From: Moringa oleifera
Lineage: Eukaryota > Streptophyta > Magnoliopsida > Brassicales > Moringaceae
Length of the DNA: 64,000 nt
Assembly (NCBI GenBank): GCA_021397835.1
Contig: JAJFZO010000889.1
Coordinates: 6,324,001-6,388,000 of the forward strand
Direction: 5' to 3'
Part shown: one piece after another, positions 1-14,558 of the stretch
How the letters are laid out: each line of letters opens with the position of its first letter
Position numbering within the stretch: position 1 is the stretch's first letter
Made by a program: the position numbers and the translations under genes
The notes under the pieces: model-generated
What the model was told of the DNA's origin: nothing
The model's database searches: none
What the model saw: only the letters and a program-made list of their open reading frames with translations

Positions 1-2610
1 CAGCATTAATAATACAAGTGCACAGATATCTGGGTGCCATATAAGTCGTGTATCCACCATTGGACAGTTAAGATTTCAGGCAATGAATTTGAAGATTTTG
101 TTACTTCACCATGTTCCCTCACATATAGGCATTGTAATTTGAGATAAGATGCCGTGCCCAGAGTTCCCATTTTAATTTCTCTTGTGCGTGTTCCAAAAGC
201 TCTAAAAACCCAAACCACAAGAAAATAAATCACTGGGAATAGGATGTAGACAGCTGCAACCAGATAAATAATGCATCATCCAGACTGGAATATTGGATTG
301 AAAACCATATTCAAGTATGGTTGCTCTCCCTCAATTCTTGGAATGAACATTCATATGGCGCGGCATTTCTTTATATATGTTTTTTCGGGTTGTTAGTTGC
401 AAGGATTGTGAAAGTAGGTTGATCAAATATTGGCTGGGGAGGTTTTATAAATAAAGAGCTCCAAACAGAAAGGCAACTATCAGTATCTTTCATGGTGTGC
501 CAAGCCGCGAAAATAAACGTTAGCTTTTTCCAATGATCAGTTTTTTTTTTTTTTTTTGGGTATTCCTTTTTACCCTAAATTAACAAGTGCACAACTTGTA
601 CTGTTTGAAACTTTTGTGGTTAAATATATTGGCATTGACATTCATATAGAATTTGTACCAATATATATTACTTAATTGATTCCTTTTCAATCTCACCAAT
701 TGAAGTTTCTGAATTTTCAACTGGCTATCTATTTGTCCAATTCTGAGCATGCGATCCAACTTGGAATCCATTTTACTTTGAATAGATTGAGTACTATTCC
801 ACATATCCCCCTCCCCCGCCCAAAAAAAAAAAAGTAAAGACTGTATCAAAGTCAATTCCCAGATCAAATATACATGAGTCTAGGGCAGTGCTTTTGATGA
901 TCAACATACCAACCCACTATCCTCCTTACCTTATATTATCATAAGAACCGACAAACCCTCATGTTCTTGTCAATCATTCCTCGTTTGTGCTCCCAAATTG
1001 ACCGACCTTGTATAGACCTTGCTCAAATCATTAATTAATTTGGAAGATATTATGCAGAAAAAATGGAGGATTACAAGTTATTATTAGGTAAGCTGTAACC
1101 TGTATATAGATTTTTTTTTCTTTTCTTTGCAATCATAATCAAAAGTTTTTAAGTCCAGTGAATGGCGACGAGTAGTGATAGTAACGAAACGAGGCAATCC
1201 AGTCAGCATGAAAAAGTGATTATCAGGTCGGTGATGAGAGGATCACAGCCTCCGAGCCGGCTGCGCAGGGTTTGCCATGTTCTTGGGGTAACAGATATTG
1301 GTGGAAGTTGCCACAATGTTTTGTTGCACTTTATGCTTTTGTTGTTTTTCTTTTCTGTGTTGATGGGGTGGGTCGGTTTTAGGTCCATAAAATGATAGAT
1401 TCCATTTAAAGAGAATCATATGCACAGAGTAGTCTTCTCAGTAGACAAAAAAACCTAATTGATTATCAGCCTTCTCTGTGCATTAAACCCACTTAATAGA
1501 TGCATTATTAATTATGAACTTCAATTTTTGTCTCTAAGAAAGGAAACTACTTAGTTGCTGTCTTTTCTTCTTCTTTCTTAATTGAATTTTCTTTTATGTT
1601 TGGCCTATGGGTTTACTAATTAGTTTCTCTTCTCTCTAGATTGAAAGATCCGTCGTCACCTCTTGCAAGGTTATAGTAATGCATTTATCTTAGTATCAAC
1701 AATTAATGGTGGTTTATTAGCCAACTCGATTTTCTTTTTGGCTAGAAAAAGACAGAATGGGAATCCAAGTTGAAACCGATAGCTAATCATTTTTGCTTTT
1801 TGTCTTAATGGTATTGGTTTGATTATGGCCCCTTCATTTAATATGCCCATTGTGAAAGTGGCTGTGCATGCCTTTGGAAATGTTAATTACATTCTTAGGA
1901 ATTTAATTAAATCGTTAAAGATGGTATAGCAATATTAAGGTTATCCTGGTAGATCCTCTCCAGAATATTATAGTGTTTGTCATTGTGGAAGCAATTACAG
2001 CCAAGTATATATGTATGAATCAGCACTATAGTTTAACAATTGAATATATATAGTGCCACCAACAGTTTAATTTCTTCATTTAAATTCAAAGTTGGAAAGT
2101 GATGCTGCTGATGCTTCAATTCACAGGCATTCATTTTTTCTACAAATCTATGACAAATCTTCCTTAGTGTCATAGTAATTATGGGCATTATCTTACAAGA
2201 AATCATAACCCCATTTCTTAGTCTTCTTTTGGAGGACCCATGCCCTAGCCTGCCTTACTCTATTACCTGCGGAGCCTTAGCATTTTCGTATAGGCAACAT
2301 TCACTATGATCGTATGCAACCTAGGATTTTCATGAAGCTGCGTACTTGGAAAAGATTTATGTATACATAGAGGTTGTCGTAGAGACAGTGACCCTCCATA
2401 TATATGCTTACCATAATCTGGTTCCAGATGATTTTATTTTGCGCTTAAACAAAAAGTGTGAGCTGGCTAGCAACAAATAAAAAGGCACTGAATATGCTAA
2501 TCACTCATAATCTAATATATATCACTCATAATTAAGAGATCTAAAGCAAACCTCATGGTTAGCATATAGGTTTAGTTCCATGGAAATGAGCTAACTGATG
2601 GGTTTGGCTT
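1..2610. other. Intergenic, no supported gene
   Basis: AT-rich sequence with short homopolymer T and A runs. Small open frames at 6-233 (-), 580-867 (-) and 1162-1395 (+) match no family I know and lack convincing splice or promoter context. The stretch nearest the NPF gene may hold distal promoter sequence. I see no RNA gene here before 2611. Confidence 0.5.
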
Positions 2611-2912
2611 GTCCCACATTGGTCCTCTTAGTCTTCCACATATATAAACCGTCCTAAGTTGCAATCTTCTTGGTGTAGGTTCATGCAGTCGTACAATAAG
2701 AGACCCGGTTGGAGGATCTTCAGTAAAATTTGGGGCCTTAACTATTAGGGCTCTTTAATGCTGCCTTATCATATCCAATGGCAGGAAACCACTCAGCTGC
2801 ACCTTATCTAATTAAGGGCCATCCATCACATACGTGTTGTAGCTTGCTACCTTTGGTAGTGAAGCAAACTTGAATGTGCACATAAAAAACTTGTACTAAC
2901 CCTCTCTTTTTC
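2611..2912 (+). ncRNA. Candidate small structured ncRNA with snRNA-type promoter
   Basis: GTCCCACATTG at 2611-2621 differs by one base from the plant snRNA upstream sequence element RTCCCACATCG. A TATA box, TATATAAA, follows at 2641-2648. Transcription would then begin near 2672. Downstream there is no ORF. There is a 6-bp stem at about 2736-2751 and a stronger hairpin at about 2842-2865 (arms GCTTgCTACC and GGTAGtgAAGC around TTT). The first run of five T lies at about 2907-2911, giving a transcript of roughly 240 nt. USE-TATA spacing of 19 bp is shorter than the about 25 bp I recall for a plant U6 gene. The body is not U1, U2, U3, U4, U5, U6 or 7SL as I remember them. Function unknown; this is inference from promoter architecture, and a decayed repeat carrying the same motif is the main alternative. 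Confidence 0.3.
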
Positions 2913-3152
2913 AATGATCAGATCTTTTACAAGATTTGATTTAAGGTTCAATGTAAGTTTCACTTGATCATTTGGTGAAATAACACTTTCTAGTTTTTGT
3001 GTGGAAAACTGAATTGCTTAAACTGTTTAACCATGAAATTAATCAATGATCATTTGAGTGATTAGCTGAAGAGAATCCTAATTGCCCATGAAGCAAGCTT
3101 AGGGTTGACTCCCAGACAAAACAGTACGCACAATGGGGTCACCACATGTTGC

Positions 3153-3168
3153 TATATATATAAATATA
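3153..3168 (+). promoter_or_regulatory. TATA box of the NPF gene
   Basis: An extended TATATATATAAATATA-type element lies about 140 bp before the NPF start codon. It is the only strong TATA element close to this gene, so a 5' UTR of about 100 nt is expected. Confidence 0.5.
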
Positions 3169-3304
3169 TGCACACGCAGAGGGCTTTGTGGCAAAGCAGT
3201 GAGAGAAGTTTGTGTACTTATCTACCACCTTCACCACTTGTAAGTGGTCTTCTCTCATCTTTTACTATCACAATTTCATCAACTTCTTCTACAAAGTATC
3301 TCAG

Positions 3305-6300
3305 ATGGAAGAGAAAGATTACACACAAGACGGCTCTGTGGACCTTCAAGGCCGCCCTGTTCTGGCCTCCAAGACTGGCAGATGGAAAGCCTGTGCTTTC
3401 CTAGTTGGTAAGCAATTTTTCCTTCAGCAAACCCTCACAAAAATATTCTTCGAACTTTCATTTACGGGTCATGATTGAGTTGGATAGCCTACCTAGTTCT
3501 TTTTTTAAGTCAGCCGGTGGAACTTTATTGATGATGATAACTTGCAATTACACAAGTATAGAGGTTTGTTGATGTAATTTCTTTTCTTCTACTGGTTTGT
3601 CATATGCATGATATTAATGCTGGATCAAGTATAGGGTACGAAGCATTTGAAAGGATGGCTTTCTATGGAGTAGCTTCCAATTTAGTGAACTACCTGACAA
3701 CCCAACTTCATGAAGACACAGTTTCATCGGTGAGGAACGTGAATAACTGGTCAGGATCAGTGTGGATAACACCAATTATCGGTGCCTACATTGCGGATAC
3801 CTACATGGGTCGTTTTTGGACTTTCACTGTGTCATCCCTTATCTACGTCATGGTAAAACATTATGACATCTCCACTAAGCACGCTTATTTTTATTCTCAT
3901 CAAACCAAATATCTACTCCACCATCAATTTTCTTGGCCACATATAATTTCAAAGTGAATTTTCTCATCCTTTTCATGAGGTTCAAAATTTTTCACTCTCT
4001 TTCCTCTAAACAGGTTAAACCACCTGTTTGGACCATATTCCATCATGATATACACTTACTCTCAGGACACCAATTAGTCGTCTCACTATTATTGCTCTTG
4101 CTACAATAAGTGGCTACCCTTTGCATTGGATACCTACGTGGAAATTAGCTCCAAATTTTCTTCTCCACAAGCTCATATAAATAAGAGGTAGCTATCCTGT
4201 CTCATTAATTTGCACCAATAAATATGGACATATCATAATGTTGACGCCCTTAAATTTCTGGAAAACGAGTTTCAACTGATTGAAGAAGACACTGATTTTG
4301 GATCCATTTGGTAAAATCAGAAGATGGTTAAGTAGCAGATAAGAAATGCATCCTTATAATGAAGCTGAGTTGCACGTGCATGATGAACAGTTGATGGGTG
4401 TTTATGTGGATAATTGTCTATCGCATTTTATAGTCTTACATAAATTTGTTTGTTTTCGTGAATGAAAAGTAATATACATATGTTGGCCAATGATATCAAA
4501 CAGGGAATGATACTCCTCACCATGGCAGTCTCACTAAGATCTTTGAAGCCAACATGCACCAATGGAGTGTGCAACAAGGCCTCCGCGTTGCAAATTTCGT
4601 TTTTCTACTTATCTCTATACATCATAGCGATAGGAGCAGGAGGAACAAAGCCTAACATATCAACTTTCGGAGCAGACCAGTTTGATGATTTTAACCCTCA
4701 TGAGAAAAAGCTAAAGGTGTCATTCTTCAACTGGTGGATGTTCAGCTCCTTCTTGGGTGCCTTATTTGCCACAATTGGCCTTGTCTATATTCAGGAAAAC
4801 TTAGGGTGGGGATTAGGGTATGGTATCCCAACAGTGGGTCTGCTGTTCTCCCTCTTTATCTTCTACCTTGGGACACCAATATACAGGCACAAGGCCAGGA
4901 AAACCAAAAGCCCTGCCAGGGATCTAATTCAAGTCCCTATAGCTGCCTTCAAAAACAGGAAGCTGCAGCTCCCTAATGATCCATTGGAGCTTCATGAGTT
5001 GGAGCTGCAACATTACACCAGTAGGGGAAAGCGCCAAGTACATCACACTCCGCTGTTCAGGTGAGATGATCAGCTCTATTGCAAGTAGAAGATAGAAAAT
5101 AACAATAACAAATTGAAAGGATTAATAAATGGAAATGCCTAAATGAATCACTTAATTCACATTTTATTCTCCAGTTTCTCCTATTTTTAGTTTTCATGCG
5201 TATATCTTCTCCCTCTTTTTTCAGAAAAAACGTATATCTGGTTTTCTTGTCGTTTCCTCGTTCTCCAATCAAATGCAACATAAGTGCTTTAGTGACGAGT
5301 ATAGAAAAGTTGGAGTCAACGCTGGAGTATGCCTTCCATTCCTCTAAATAATTGTGGCCTATGGAATCTGAGGACATCCTCATTAGGATTCCATCATGTT
5401 TTTAATGCTTTTGGCACCAGAGTTGTTGGGAGGGGGAGGTGGTTGGGGGGGATAGAGCTCCCCATTCATGACCATAGCTAACAAAATCTACTGTGCCAAA
5501 AGCAAAAGGTGGGGCTTCCTTTAGATATATATACTCTGGTAGTGTTCCCCTTATTGTATTTTTCTTTGCATGTGCAATGTTCATGGTTCCACTTTTGGAC
5601 AACTTTCTTGAATGGTCACTATCTCTCTTAGTGAAATTGGTTACTAATCATATAGGATGTGTCACAACGAATTGGTGCGCCTAGTGCCCACCAATAATCA
5701 AATGCAAACAATTTGGATGTGGAAACACCTTTCGCAGAATCTTTGCTTAGCTAGTTAGTAGCATTTCATGTGAAAATTTGGCCTGGGAAACTGACATTTA
5801 TGAACTCAAAATTATGTTTTGTAGGTTCTTGGACAAGGCTGCGATAAAAAGTAGTAGGAGGGATGGCTCAAATCCACCATGCACTGTGACTCAGGTGGAA
5901 GGAATGAAGCTTATTTTTGGGATGATCTTGATATGGCTAGTGACACTGATTCCTAGTACCATATGGGCACAAATAAACACATTATTCGTCAAGCAAGGAA
6001 CAACATTGGACAGGCATCTTGGCCCTGACTTTCAAATTCCTGCAGCTTCTCTAGGGAGCTTCGTGACGCTCTCCATGCTTCTCTCTGTGCCAATGTATGA
6101 TCGTTACTTTGTGCCTTTCATGCGCAAGAAAACCGGAAACCCTAGGGGAATCACACTACTTCAGAGGCTGGGTATTGGGTTTGTCATCCAAGTCATAGCC
6201 ATTGCAATTGCTTATGCTGTGGAAGTCAGGAGAATGCATGTCATAAGGTTACACCATCTTACCGGACCTAAAGACATCATTCCTATGAACATATTTTGGC

Positions 6301-6704
6301 TATTGCCTCAGTATGTCCTTCTGGGTATTGCAGATGTGTTTAATGCAATTGGACTACTGGAATTCTTCTACGATCAATCTCCAGAAGACATGCAAAGCCT
6401 GGGGACAACTTTCTTCACTAGTGGGATCGGGGTTGGAAACTTCCTGAACAGCTTTTTGGTAACAATGGTAGATAAAATTACAGGAAGGGATGGGAAAAAG
6501 AGTTGGATCGGTGATAATTTGAATGACTGTCACTTGGATTACTACTATGGCTTCCTTCTGGTCATATCGGCAGTGAATTTAGGAGCCTTCTTATGGGCAG
6601 CAAGTATATACATCTACAAAAGGGAAAGCAAAGAAGTGAGTGAAGATTGTGATGAAATGGATGGCAGAGCCATAGACACAACTCCTCTTGGCTTACAAGT
6701 ATGA
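3305..6704 (+). CDS. NPF5.1: NRT1/PTR family transporter, NPF5.1-like
   Basis: Proton-coupled major facilitator transporter of the NRT1/PTR (POT) family, which moves nitrate, peptides or other small solutes across membranes; the substrate of this clade is unsettled. Exons: 3305-3407, 3635-3852, 4504-5060, 5825-6704, giving 585 aa, a normal family length. All three introns are GT-AG and frames join exactly (GT phase 1, 0, 2). The family ExxER motif is at residues 37-41 (EAFER). GGTKPNISTFGADQFD in exon 3 and FFYDQSPEDMQSLGT in exon 4 are typical NPF blocks, and about 12 hydrophobic helices are separated by a long central cytoplasmic loop. The start was chosen because MEEKDYTQDGSVDLQGRP is the usual NPF5 N-terminus. 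Similarity along the whole length is closest to Arabidopsis At2g40460 as I recall it. No frameshift or missing motif is seen. Confidence 0.95.
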
Positions 6705-7219
6705 AATTAAAATATGCCTAAGCACATATCATTCTCCTGTAAGATGTTAAGGTCCCCAGGCAGCTGCTCTTTTAGTCATGCAGGGTACAAGCTTGCATTA
6801 GTTAGCACTTAACTACTAGAACTCCTGTTAAATTAATTAAGAAATAAATTTGCCGAATCATAACGTACGTACGTTCTACTCAAAACATTGCTTCCATGAG
6901 TTGGAGTAACTACTATGAGAACCCAATTAAATACATTGTTTTGAGCCCATGTGCTTGGGCCGCTATTATATGTATGGTTGCAGATCTGTCAATTAATTTT
7001 GCACTACCCCATAACATATATTGAACTAATTTAGATCTAATAACCTCTCTAATTAATGGAAGTAATTAATAATTAATAATCCCTCTTGTGCCATTGGCTT
7101 GGGAAGCTTGAGAGCTTCATAGTTAGCTATGGCATTTTCTTATTTGTTTTCTTTTTTAAAGGATGTAGTACCCAATCCATAACATCATGAATTAATGTGA
7201 TTGGTTGAAAGAGTCGTTA

Positions 7220-7263
<44 letters not shown>

Positions 7264-9391
7264 CAGTGCATGCATAAGAAGTAAAATCAAAGTCTTGTGA
7301 TTATCTTCAACATGCATTTATTCTCCACTGTCTGCCATGTAGCAGCTTTTTCTTCTCTCTTTGGTAGTTTGGCCATGGATTTAACGGGTCAGCTGATTTG
7401 TGTTTGAAATCGTGCAGTAGCTCACCAACCATAACGAAACTGCTTTTTCCCATCATACGGTTCATTTCAAGGCTCATTTTTCTTTGAGAGAGATGTATGT
7501 AGTTAAGATGGATTATCATGATAATTAAGCTTGCAATTCTACAAATGGGCATTGAGTCTCATGCGATCGATGTGTCCCTTCAAGCAAACAGTTGTTGTAC
7601 ACATGGAGCTCAAACAGGTCTAACCTGATAAATAAATTAACATGACTTAATTCCCAAGAGATATGCACCTTTAATTATGATTTACTTAAATAATAAGCAT
7701 TATGTAAATATTTCTGAAAATTAGCTAGAAGGGCGCTTGTATATCTAATCTTTTAACACACATTATTAATTTATATATATATTGATTAACTGTACTTTGA
7801 CAGATGCTTCTTCAAAGTGAGATACAGAGGCTTCATCGCCAAGTAAACATAAATATTAATTTGTGTGGAATAATTTTCAACAAACAGAATAGACGTCTTG
7901 GCTGTTTGGGAGTGGTAAAATCCAGAGAAAAAGGAAACAAAGTTTGAAAAGTAACATGTAGATGGACTTTGGCATTGTGGGTTGTGAAGAAAGTGTCTCC
8001 CACTTTGAGAATTTCAAGTTCCTGAAAGAAAAAAAAAAAGAAAAAAAGACTAAGGATAGATGGACCTACATGTCTAGTTACATGTATATAGTAATTACCA
8101 ACTAGCTACAAATAGTATAAGAGTGTAATTAAGAGAGGACGAGAAGTGGATGCAATTCTCTGATCATACCCAAATCCTAAAAGTGATTGTATACGAGAAA
8201 GTAATTAAGACCTTAAAGTGGTCAATTTTATTTAAAGTAAAAGTTTTTCAACTATATGCCATATGCTGCTGCATTCAAAACTCTTCTTAATTAACTTAGA
8301 GTAAGTTCCATTGAGATAGGTACTATTTTTTCAGTTAGAATATTTTTTGATACATAAAACGCAATTAATTAATGCTGTATTCTAGATGGCTACATGGTTT
8401 ATTATTAATTAGGTCTTGTGGGTTATTCTTATTTAACTAAAAGATTTTGACATTCAAGATCCAAAGAATCTCTCTCTCTCTTTTTTTTTTTTTTTGAAGA
8501 ATCTGAGTATTCTTACTTTTGGTGAAGTAATAATTCAAACCATTATTTGTAATTTGGAAACTTAATTGTAAAATTTGTCTAGAAGAGTCAACATTAGCAC
8601 CGTTTGGCTAATAGGACAAATTCTTGGTACCAAAATTTCTAAAGAGTATGGTAAACAACAAAACCTAGATGTTAATATATATAGATTTGGAAGTAGATGG
8701 TCAGCTTGGAGACAACTATATACCATATAGCCTTTTGATTTGCTGCGAAGACTACTCATTATTCTTTGTGTGAAAGGGAGAGAATGAAGGGATTGCTAGC
8801 TTTTTTTATCTTTAACATTAATTCACAAGAAGCTTCTTGGCATCCAGTGACTCACAAAGTAAGCACCGCGTGACAAGTACTGCAACATCCAAAAAGTAAA
8901 ACATTCAAAGATGGTTAAAAGCCTATCTTTTGGGTTAATGGGTCAATGATCCCTTTTGCTTCTTTTTGAAAATTACGCTCCAAATTTGCCTTTTCCATTA
9001 CTATAATCTCCTTGGTCTCCACGGAATCATGAACACTAATTAATTAGGCTGTTTACTTAGGAGGCCTCTCCATCATATCGAGAAGAAAAATATGGGGAGC
9101 CACTGTTTTTGACAAATTTGGTGAAACGGCAGTACTAACACTTCTAGACAAATTGTTAATCACCTGCATCATTAGTCTTTGCAGCATCTTCACACAGACA
9201 CAAGGCGTTCTCACTGGGAAGTCTTCGGGACTTGGCTTTTTCATCTCTGGTTTCATTAATCAATCAATCAAAAACTCTCTGGTTCTCAGTATATATTGTC
9301 ACCTCTTAATACTTTAAAACGTTGAAAGGCCATGCACCATAAAGTCTACGTGTTAGGTGACCTGCCGACCCTAAGCGCCTTGAGCAAATCT
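6705..9391. other. Intergenic, no supported gene
   Basis: AT-rich spacer between the NPF and peroxidase genes, with an (AT)n tract, A-runs near 8030 and a T-run near 8482. The open frame at 9053-9256 (-) is not recognisable. The last few hundred bases should contain the peroxidase promoter. Confidence 0.5.
7222..7261. repeat. (AT)20 microsatellite
   Basis: An uninterrupted AT dinucleotide run of about 40 bp, downstream of the NPF gene. It is likely length-polymorphic. Confidence 0.95.
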
Positions 9392-9400
9392 CTATATATA
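9392..9400 (+). promoter_or_regulatory. TATA box of the peroxidase gene
   Basis: CTATATATA lies about 85-90 bp before the peroxidase ATG, a typical plant spacing with a short 5' UTR. Confidence 0.55.
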
Positions 9401-9482
9401 TCAATGTTTCGTTAGACCTGTTTCAGCACAGAGATAATTGTTCCACTAGTATCGTATCATTGGTACTATTCCATTGATATCA

Positions 9483-10950
<1,468 letters not shown>

Positions 10951-12963
10951 TTAGGCCTTGTTTTGCTTTATTGTGGTTAATTAAGAATAAAAAATGAGTG
11001 TGGAAGTTTTGCGTTGATGTTACCTTTTCTAAGTACAAGTTATGCAATTTGTCTCGCTGTTCCTTAATTTTACAATGTAGAAAAGGTCTAATTAAATTGA
11101 CATCTCAATTGCCAAAGTGGGTTTCCACAAATTTAAGGACATACCAAGAAAAGCTGAGGCATTTCTTTAGTGACCCAATGCTATGGATGTTGGGCTCAGA
11201 GAGCCTTGAAAGCCCTTTGCACTCAGGGAAAGGGCGCACAACCCAACTTCATTTTTGCATAATCATGTTTGCCAAATTAATGAGTTATAGATACTAAAAA
11301 GAATATCAAACTATACATTAATATATTTTAATATATATGGATGCATTACTTAGTTGATTACATATTACATATATGATAATGTTATCAGTTTTGAATAAAA
11401 GAATTAATAGATGCAGGTGGAAGGTTAGCAATATTTTTGTGCATTTATAGTTAAATTTAAACAAATGGGGTTGTGAAAACATCATTCCCCATAAGTGTTT
11501 GACATATAACTAGGTAGAGAGAGCAACCGTGTGCCCGCGCCTGCGCCTGCCTGATGAGAGAGATGTATATGGATGCTTAATTAGACAATAGTCAAAACAG
11601 AGTATCAAATTATTGTAGGTAGCTAGCTAACTAAGCTTAGATTCTGCCAGCTATCTATCCATATCACTTATACCAAATATTACCACCCTTTCAAATCAAA
11701 GTCAACTATATTGCCTAATTAAGTGCTTACTGCTAACTACACACATTTATTCTTTCACCAATACCCCTAACCACATTGACCATTCTCCCTTTCTACATAT
11801 ATAGAACACTCATCCAGCCACCAGATGATGTAAATGCATATCAAGGCTGTGGAAAACTATATTGTCTTCGATTCATTTGTATATATCACTGTCATATATG
11901 CTTCCATTAGACTTTGAGCAGTTCCTCCGTTTCTTAGATTAGTATATTGGGTACCTCTCATTCATCATTTTGTTAAAGAGAGCATCCATTGGAGTTGTAT
12001 AGAGACTAGGCAAGACATACCACTATTGCAAGCAATCGTGACATGAAACCAAATTCCAATCACATCTATAGTGATGACCAAATTCCTTCGCATCTCTATA
12101 TGATGAAATTTTGGAGAACGAGAGAGACTGAATTGGGATCTCATCGTATACATTTATAGGCATACTTTTGAGAAAAAGCTTAAGAGAGAAAAAAGACTAA
12201 AGGAGAAGAAGACATATGGAAGATGGTGAGTGGAATGCTGTTTCCCAAAACCTGGATGTTTAAATAAAAGAAGTCCCTGAGGCTGAAATCCACACGCCAA
12301 GGAAACCCAACTAATGTCTAAGAAAATAAACAGTGGCCTTAGCTGGCAGCTGTAGCATTGACCATCCAACCAATACATAAATCTACTACACTGTACCCTG
12401 AATTGATTCACTATGCAGCAACATACATTCACTAATTAACTGCTTAGAGTCTACTGCTAAATCACCTTATACATCTAATTAACCTCTTTTCTTCTTTTTT
12501 TTTTTTTTTGGTCAAACATACAAAGTAGCTATTCATATCTGTGACTCCAATAACTATACATCCTTCTCAATAATTTCCTCAATTAACTTATGTAGACTGT
12601 CCTTATAACATTACAGAAGTGCCAAATTGTTAATTAATGAAACACAAGTAGTTCTCGCTATAGAGCCCAGGAAATTAATATATATGCAATTATACATCAG
12701 TAGTTTAAAAACTTAAAGCATGCACCTGTAATTTACTTCTCTGCAAGCTTGCTAGTTTGGATTGACCACAACTAGAATCAGTTCGGGCTGAAAAAAGTGG
12801 ATTATATGAGAAATCAAAAGATCATACATATCTTTTTTCTGCATGCATGCTTTGCCAACATGACTAAATTCTTAGATTCCTTGTTCACTTATATGGGAAT
12901 TATCACAATCTCTCTCTCTCTTCTCTTCCTCTCAACAGAGGTTCAATGGACTTGACTGACATT

Positions 12964-12994
<31 letters not shown>

Positions 12995-13560
12995 CTATGA
13001 CCATCTCTAGTCAACTATATGTACAGATCCGGCCACATGTGCAATGACCTTATAGTCATATCTTATTAACCAAATCATAGACCTCATCAGAGGCATTAAT
13101 AGATTTGGTTGCAAGAAGCTAAAGCTCATGATCGATCCTTATTGGTTAATATTTGGCACACAGTCACAGCCTATAGCTAGCTGTGCTTCAGTTAAATTAA
13201 ATGTGTAGCTTTATTATCCTTCTGTTTGCAAAAAAAGAGGTATAGGAACTTGAGAAGTTTGATGATGCTTGGTGTGTAATATTAATACAAGAAACGAATT
13301 TTTTTTTTCCAATAAGGAAAACAAAAAAGGAGAAGTGGACACAACCAGAAATTTGATGAGGAAAATGATCAGAAGAAAAGAAACAGATGAACCAACTATA
13401 TATAGAATGACACATTTCATTATATGAAATCCAATTGTAGAGACAGTATTTGAGTAAATAAACTCGTGCAATCCAATATTAGAATTCTCTTCCTCATTTT
13501 TTATTCATCAGCACTCAGTAAAGGAGAAAAACAAATGGGATATATTTTTAGTCTACAAGT
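10951..13560. other. Intergenic, no supported gene
   Basis: AT-rich spacer between convergent peroxidase (+) and LBD (-) genes. An AATAAA-like polyadenylation signal follows the peroxidase stop at about 10984. An AT microsatellite lies at 12968-12994 and CT-rich patches near 12911. Several small open frames, including 13197-13471 (-), look non-coding. Confidence 0.5.
12968..12994. repeat. (AT)n microsatellite
   Basis: An AT dinucleotide run of about 27 bp in the spacer downstream of both flanking genes. Confidence 0.9.
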
Positions 13561-14558
13561 TTAACCAAAGTATGAAACATTTTCACTCGAAATGTTACTG
13601 CTATAGTCCGCGGCACTAGTTGGCTGGGTATACATGGAAGAAGAGGAAGAAGTAGAAGGAGGAGGAGGAGGAGGTGGCGGCTGAGGTGGAGACGGCTGCG
13701 GTAAGGGTAGTGGTGGTGGTGCAGCAATTGAAACAGCCCCAGAAGGGAGCAAAGCTACATGAGAAGATGGTATGATATTAGCTTCCCTATACTTGTATTT
13801 CAGTATCTCAGCTCTTACAGCATTGAGCTCAGCTTGTAAGGATTGGACTTGCTGTTGCAAGGCTGATATTGCACCCATGCACCCGTAAACTGGGTCTCTT
13901 AGCCTGACATTAGCCTCATAAACAAGACTATTTGCAGCATCAGCTCTTTGGCTCTCAGGTACCTCCTAAATCACATCAGAGAAATGTAATTAATTATCAA
14001 ATGTTATTGTCAATCACTAACAACAAGAAAAATATTTTGCAGTGACTCTTGAATTGGGAATCGGGTTTACACCATTAGCATCTTGGAGACGTTGCTTGCA
14101 CCAAAGACTTTGTGGACAGAAGCAAACTTCTGCGGCTCATGTGGGGAGAAATATGGAGAAAAGGGGCATTCTTGGGCGCACCTACGTCTCAAGAGCTTGC
14201 AGGCCGCACAAGGTGTGATGGTGTTTAGGGTTCCAGGAGGACCCAACATATGTCTTCTTCCCATTGGAGAAGAAGCATCTGCTTCTCTCTTAATCTTCTT
14301 GCCTATCTCATCAAATCTCTCCCTACATGGAAAGTAGCGAACAATATGTCAAGAAGAACCAAAGCGGTAAGTATATGTCAAAGTATCTCAATATCAATCA
14401 ATAGCTATGAACTAAAGTGAAATTTTGATTCACGAGTAGTGGAAGCAAAAGATCTCCAGCTAGAGAGTGGAGACAAATATACATGACTAGGGTTTTACAT
14501 ATATCCTCTATTTACAGAGATGGAGAGAGATGTGTACTTCTTACCTTTCTCTTGACAT
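13561..14558 (-). CDS. LBD15: LOB-domain transcription factor, LBD15-like
   Basis: Plant-specific DNA-binding regulator of the LATERAL ORGAN BOUNDARIES DOMAIN class I family, acting in the nucleus in organ-boundary and vascular or meristem programmes. Coding exons on the minus strand: 14558-14545 (only 14 nt), 14322-14073, 13965-13561, giving 222 aa. The tiny exon encodes MSRE plus two bases of Arg and joins ERFDEIGKKIKREAD, reproducing the LBD15 N-terminus. The zinc-finger-like CX2CX6CX3C motif is Cys43, Cys46, Cys53, Cys57. A GAS block (FGASNVSKMLM) and a leucine-zipper-like coil (LQQQVQSLQAELNAVRAEIL) follow. The C-terminal tail is rich in Pro and Ser and ends in YFG. Starting at the internal Met25 would give a shorter protein but would ignore the conserved N-terminus. 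A GA-rich 5' leader lies at 14590-14645. Confidence 0.93.

Noticed and set aside
6..233. 75-aa minus-strand frame with WVFRAFGTRTREIKMG
   Set aside because: It might be an exon of a gene outside the window, but I could find no matching exon, splice context or family.
580..867. Minus-strand frame with coil-like segment TQSIQSKMDSKLDRMLR
   Set aside because: Short, interrupted by homopolymer-derived residues, and without family similarity that I can name.
1162..1395. 77-aa open frame beginning MATSSDSNETRQ on the + strand
   Set aside because: It starts plausibly but ends in low-complexity Phe/Leu codons, has no recognisable family, no promoter and no supporting downstream exon.
9053..9256. 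67-aa minus-strand frame upstream of the peroxidase
   Set aside because: No signal peptide, motif or splice partners; likely chance.
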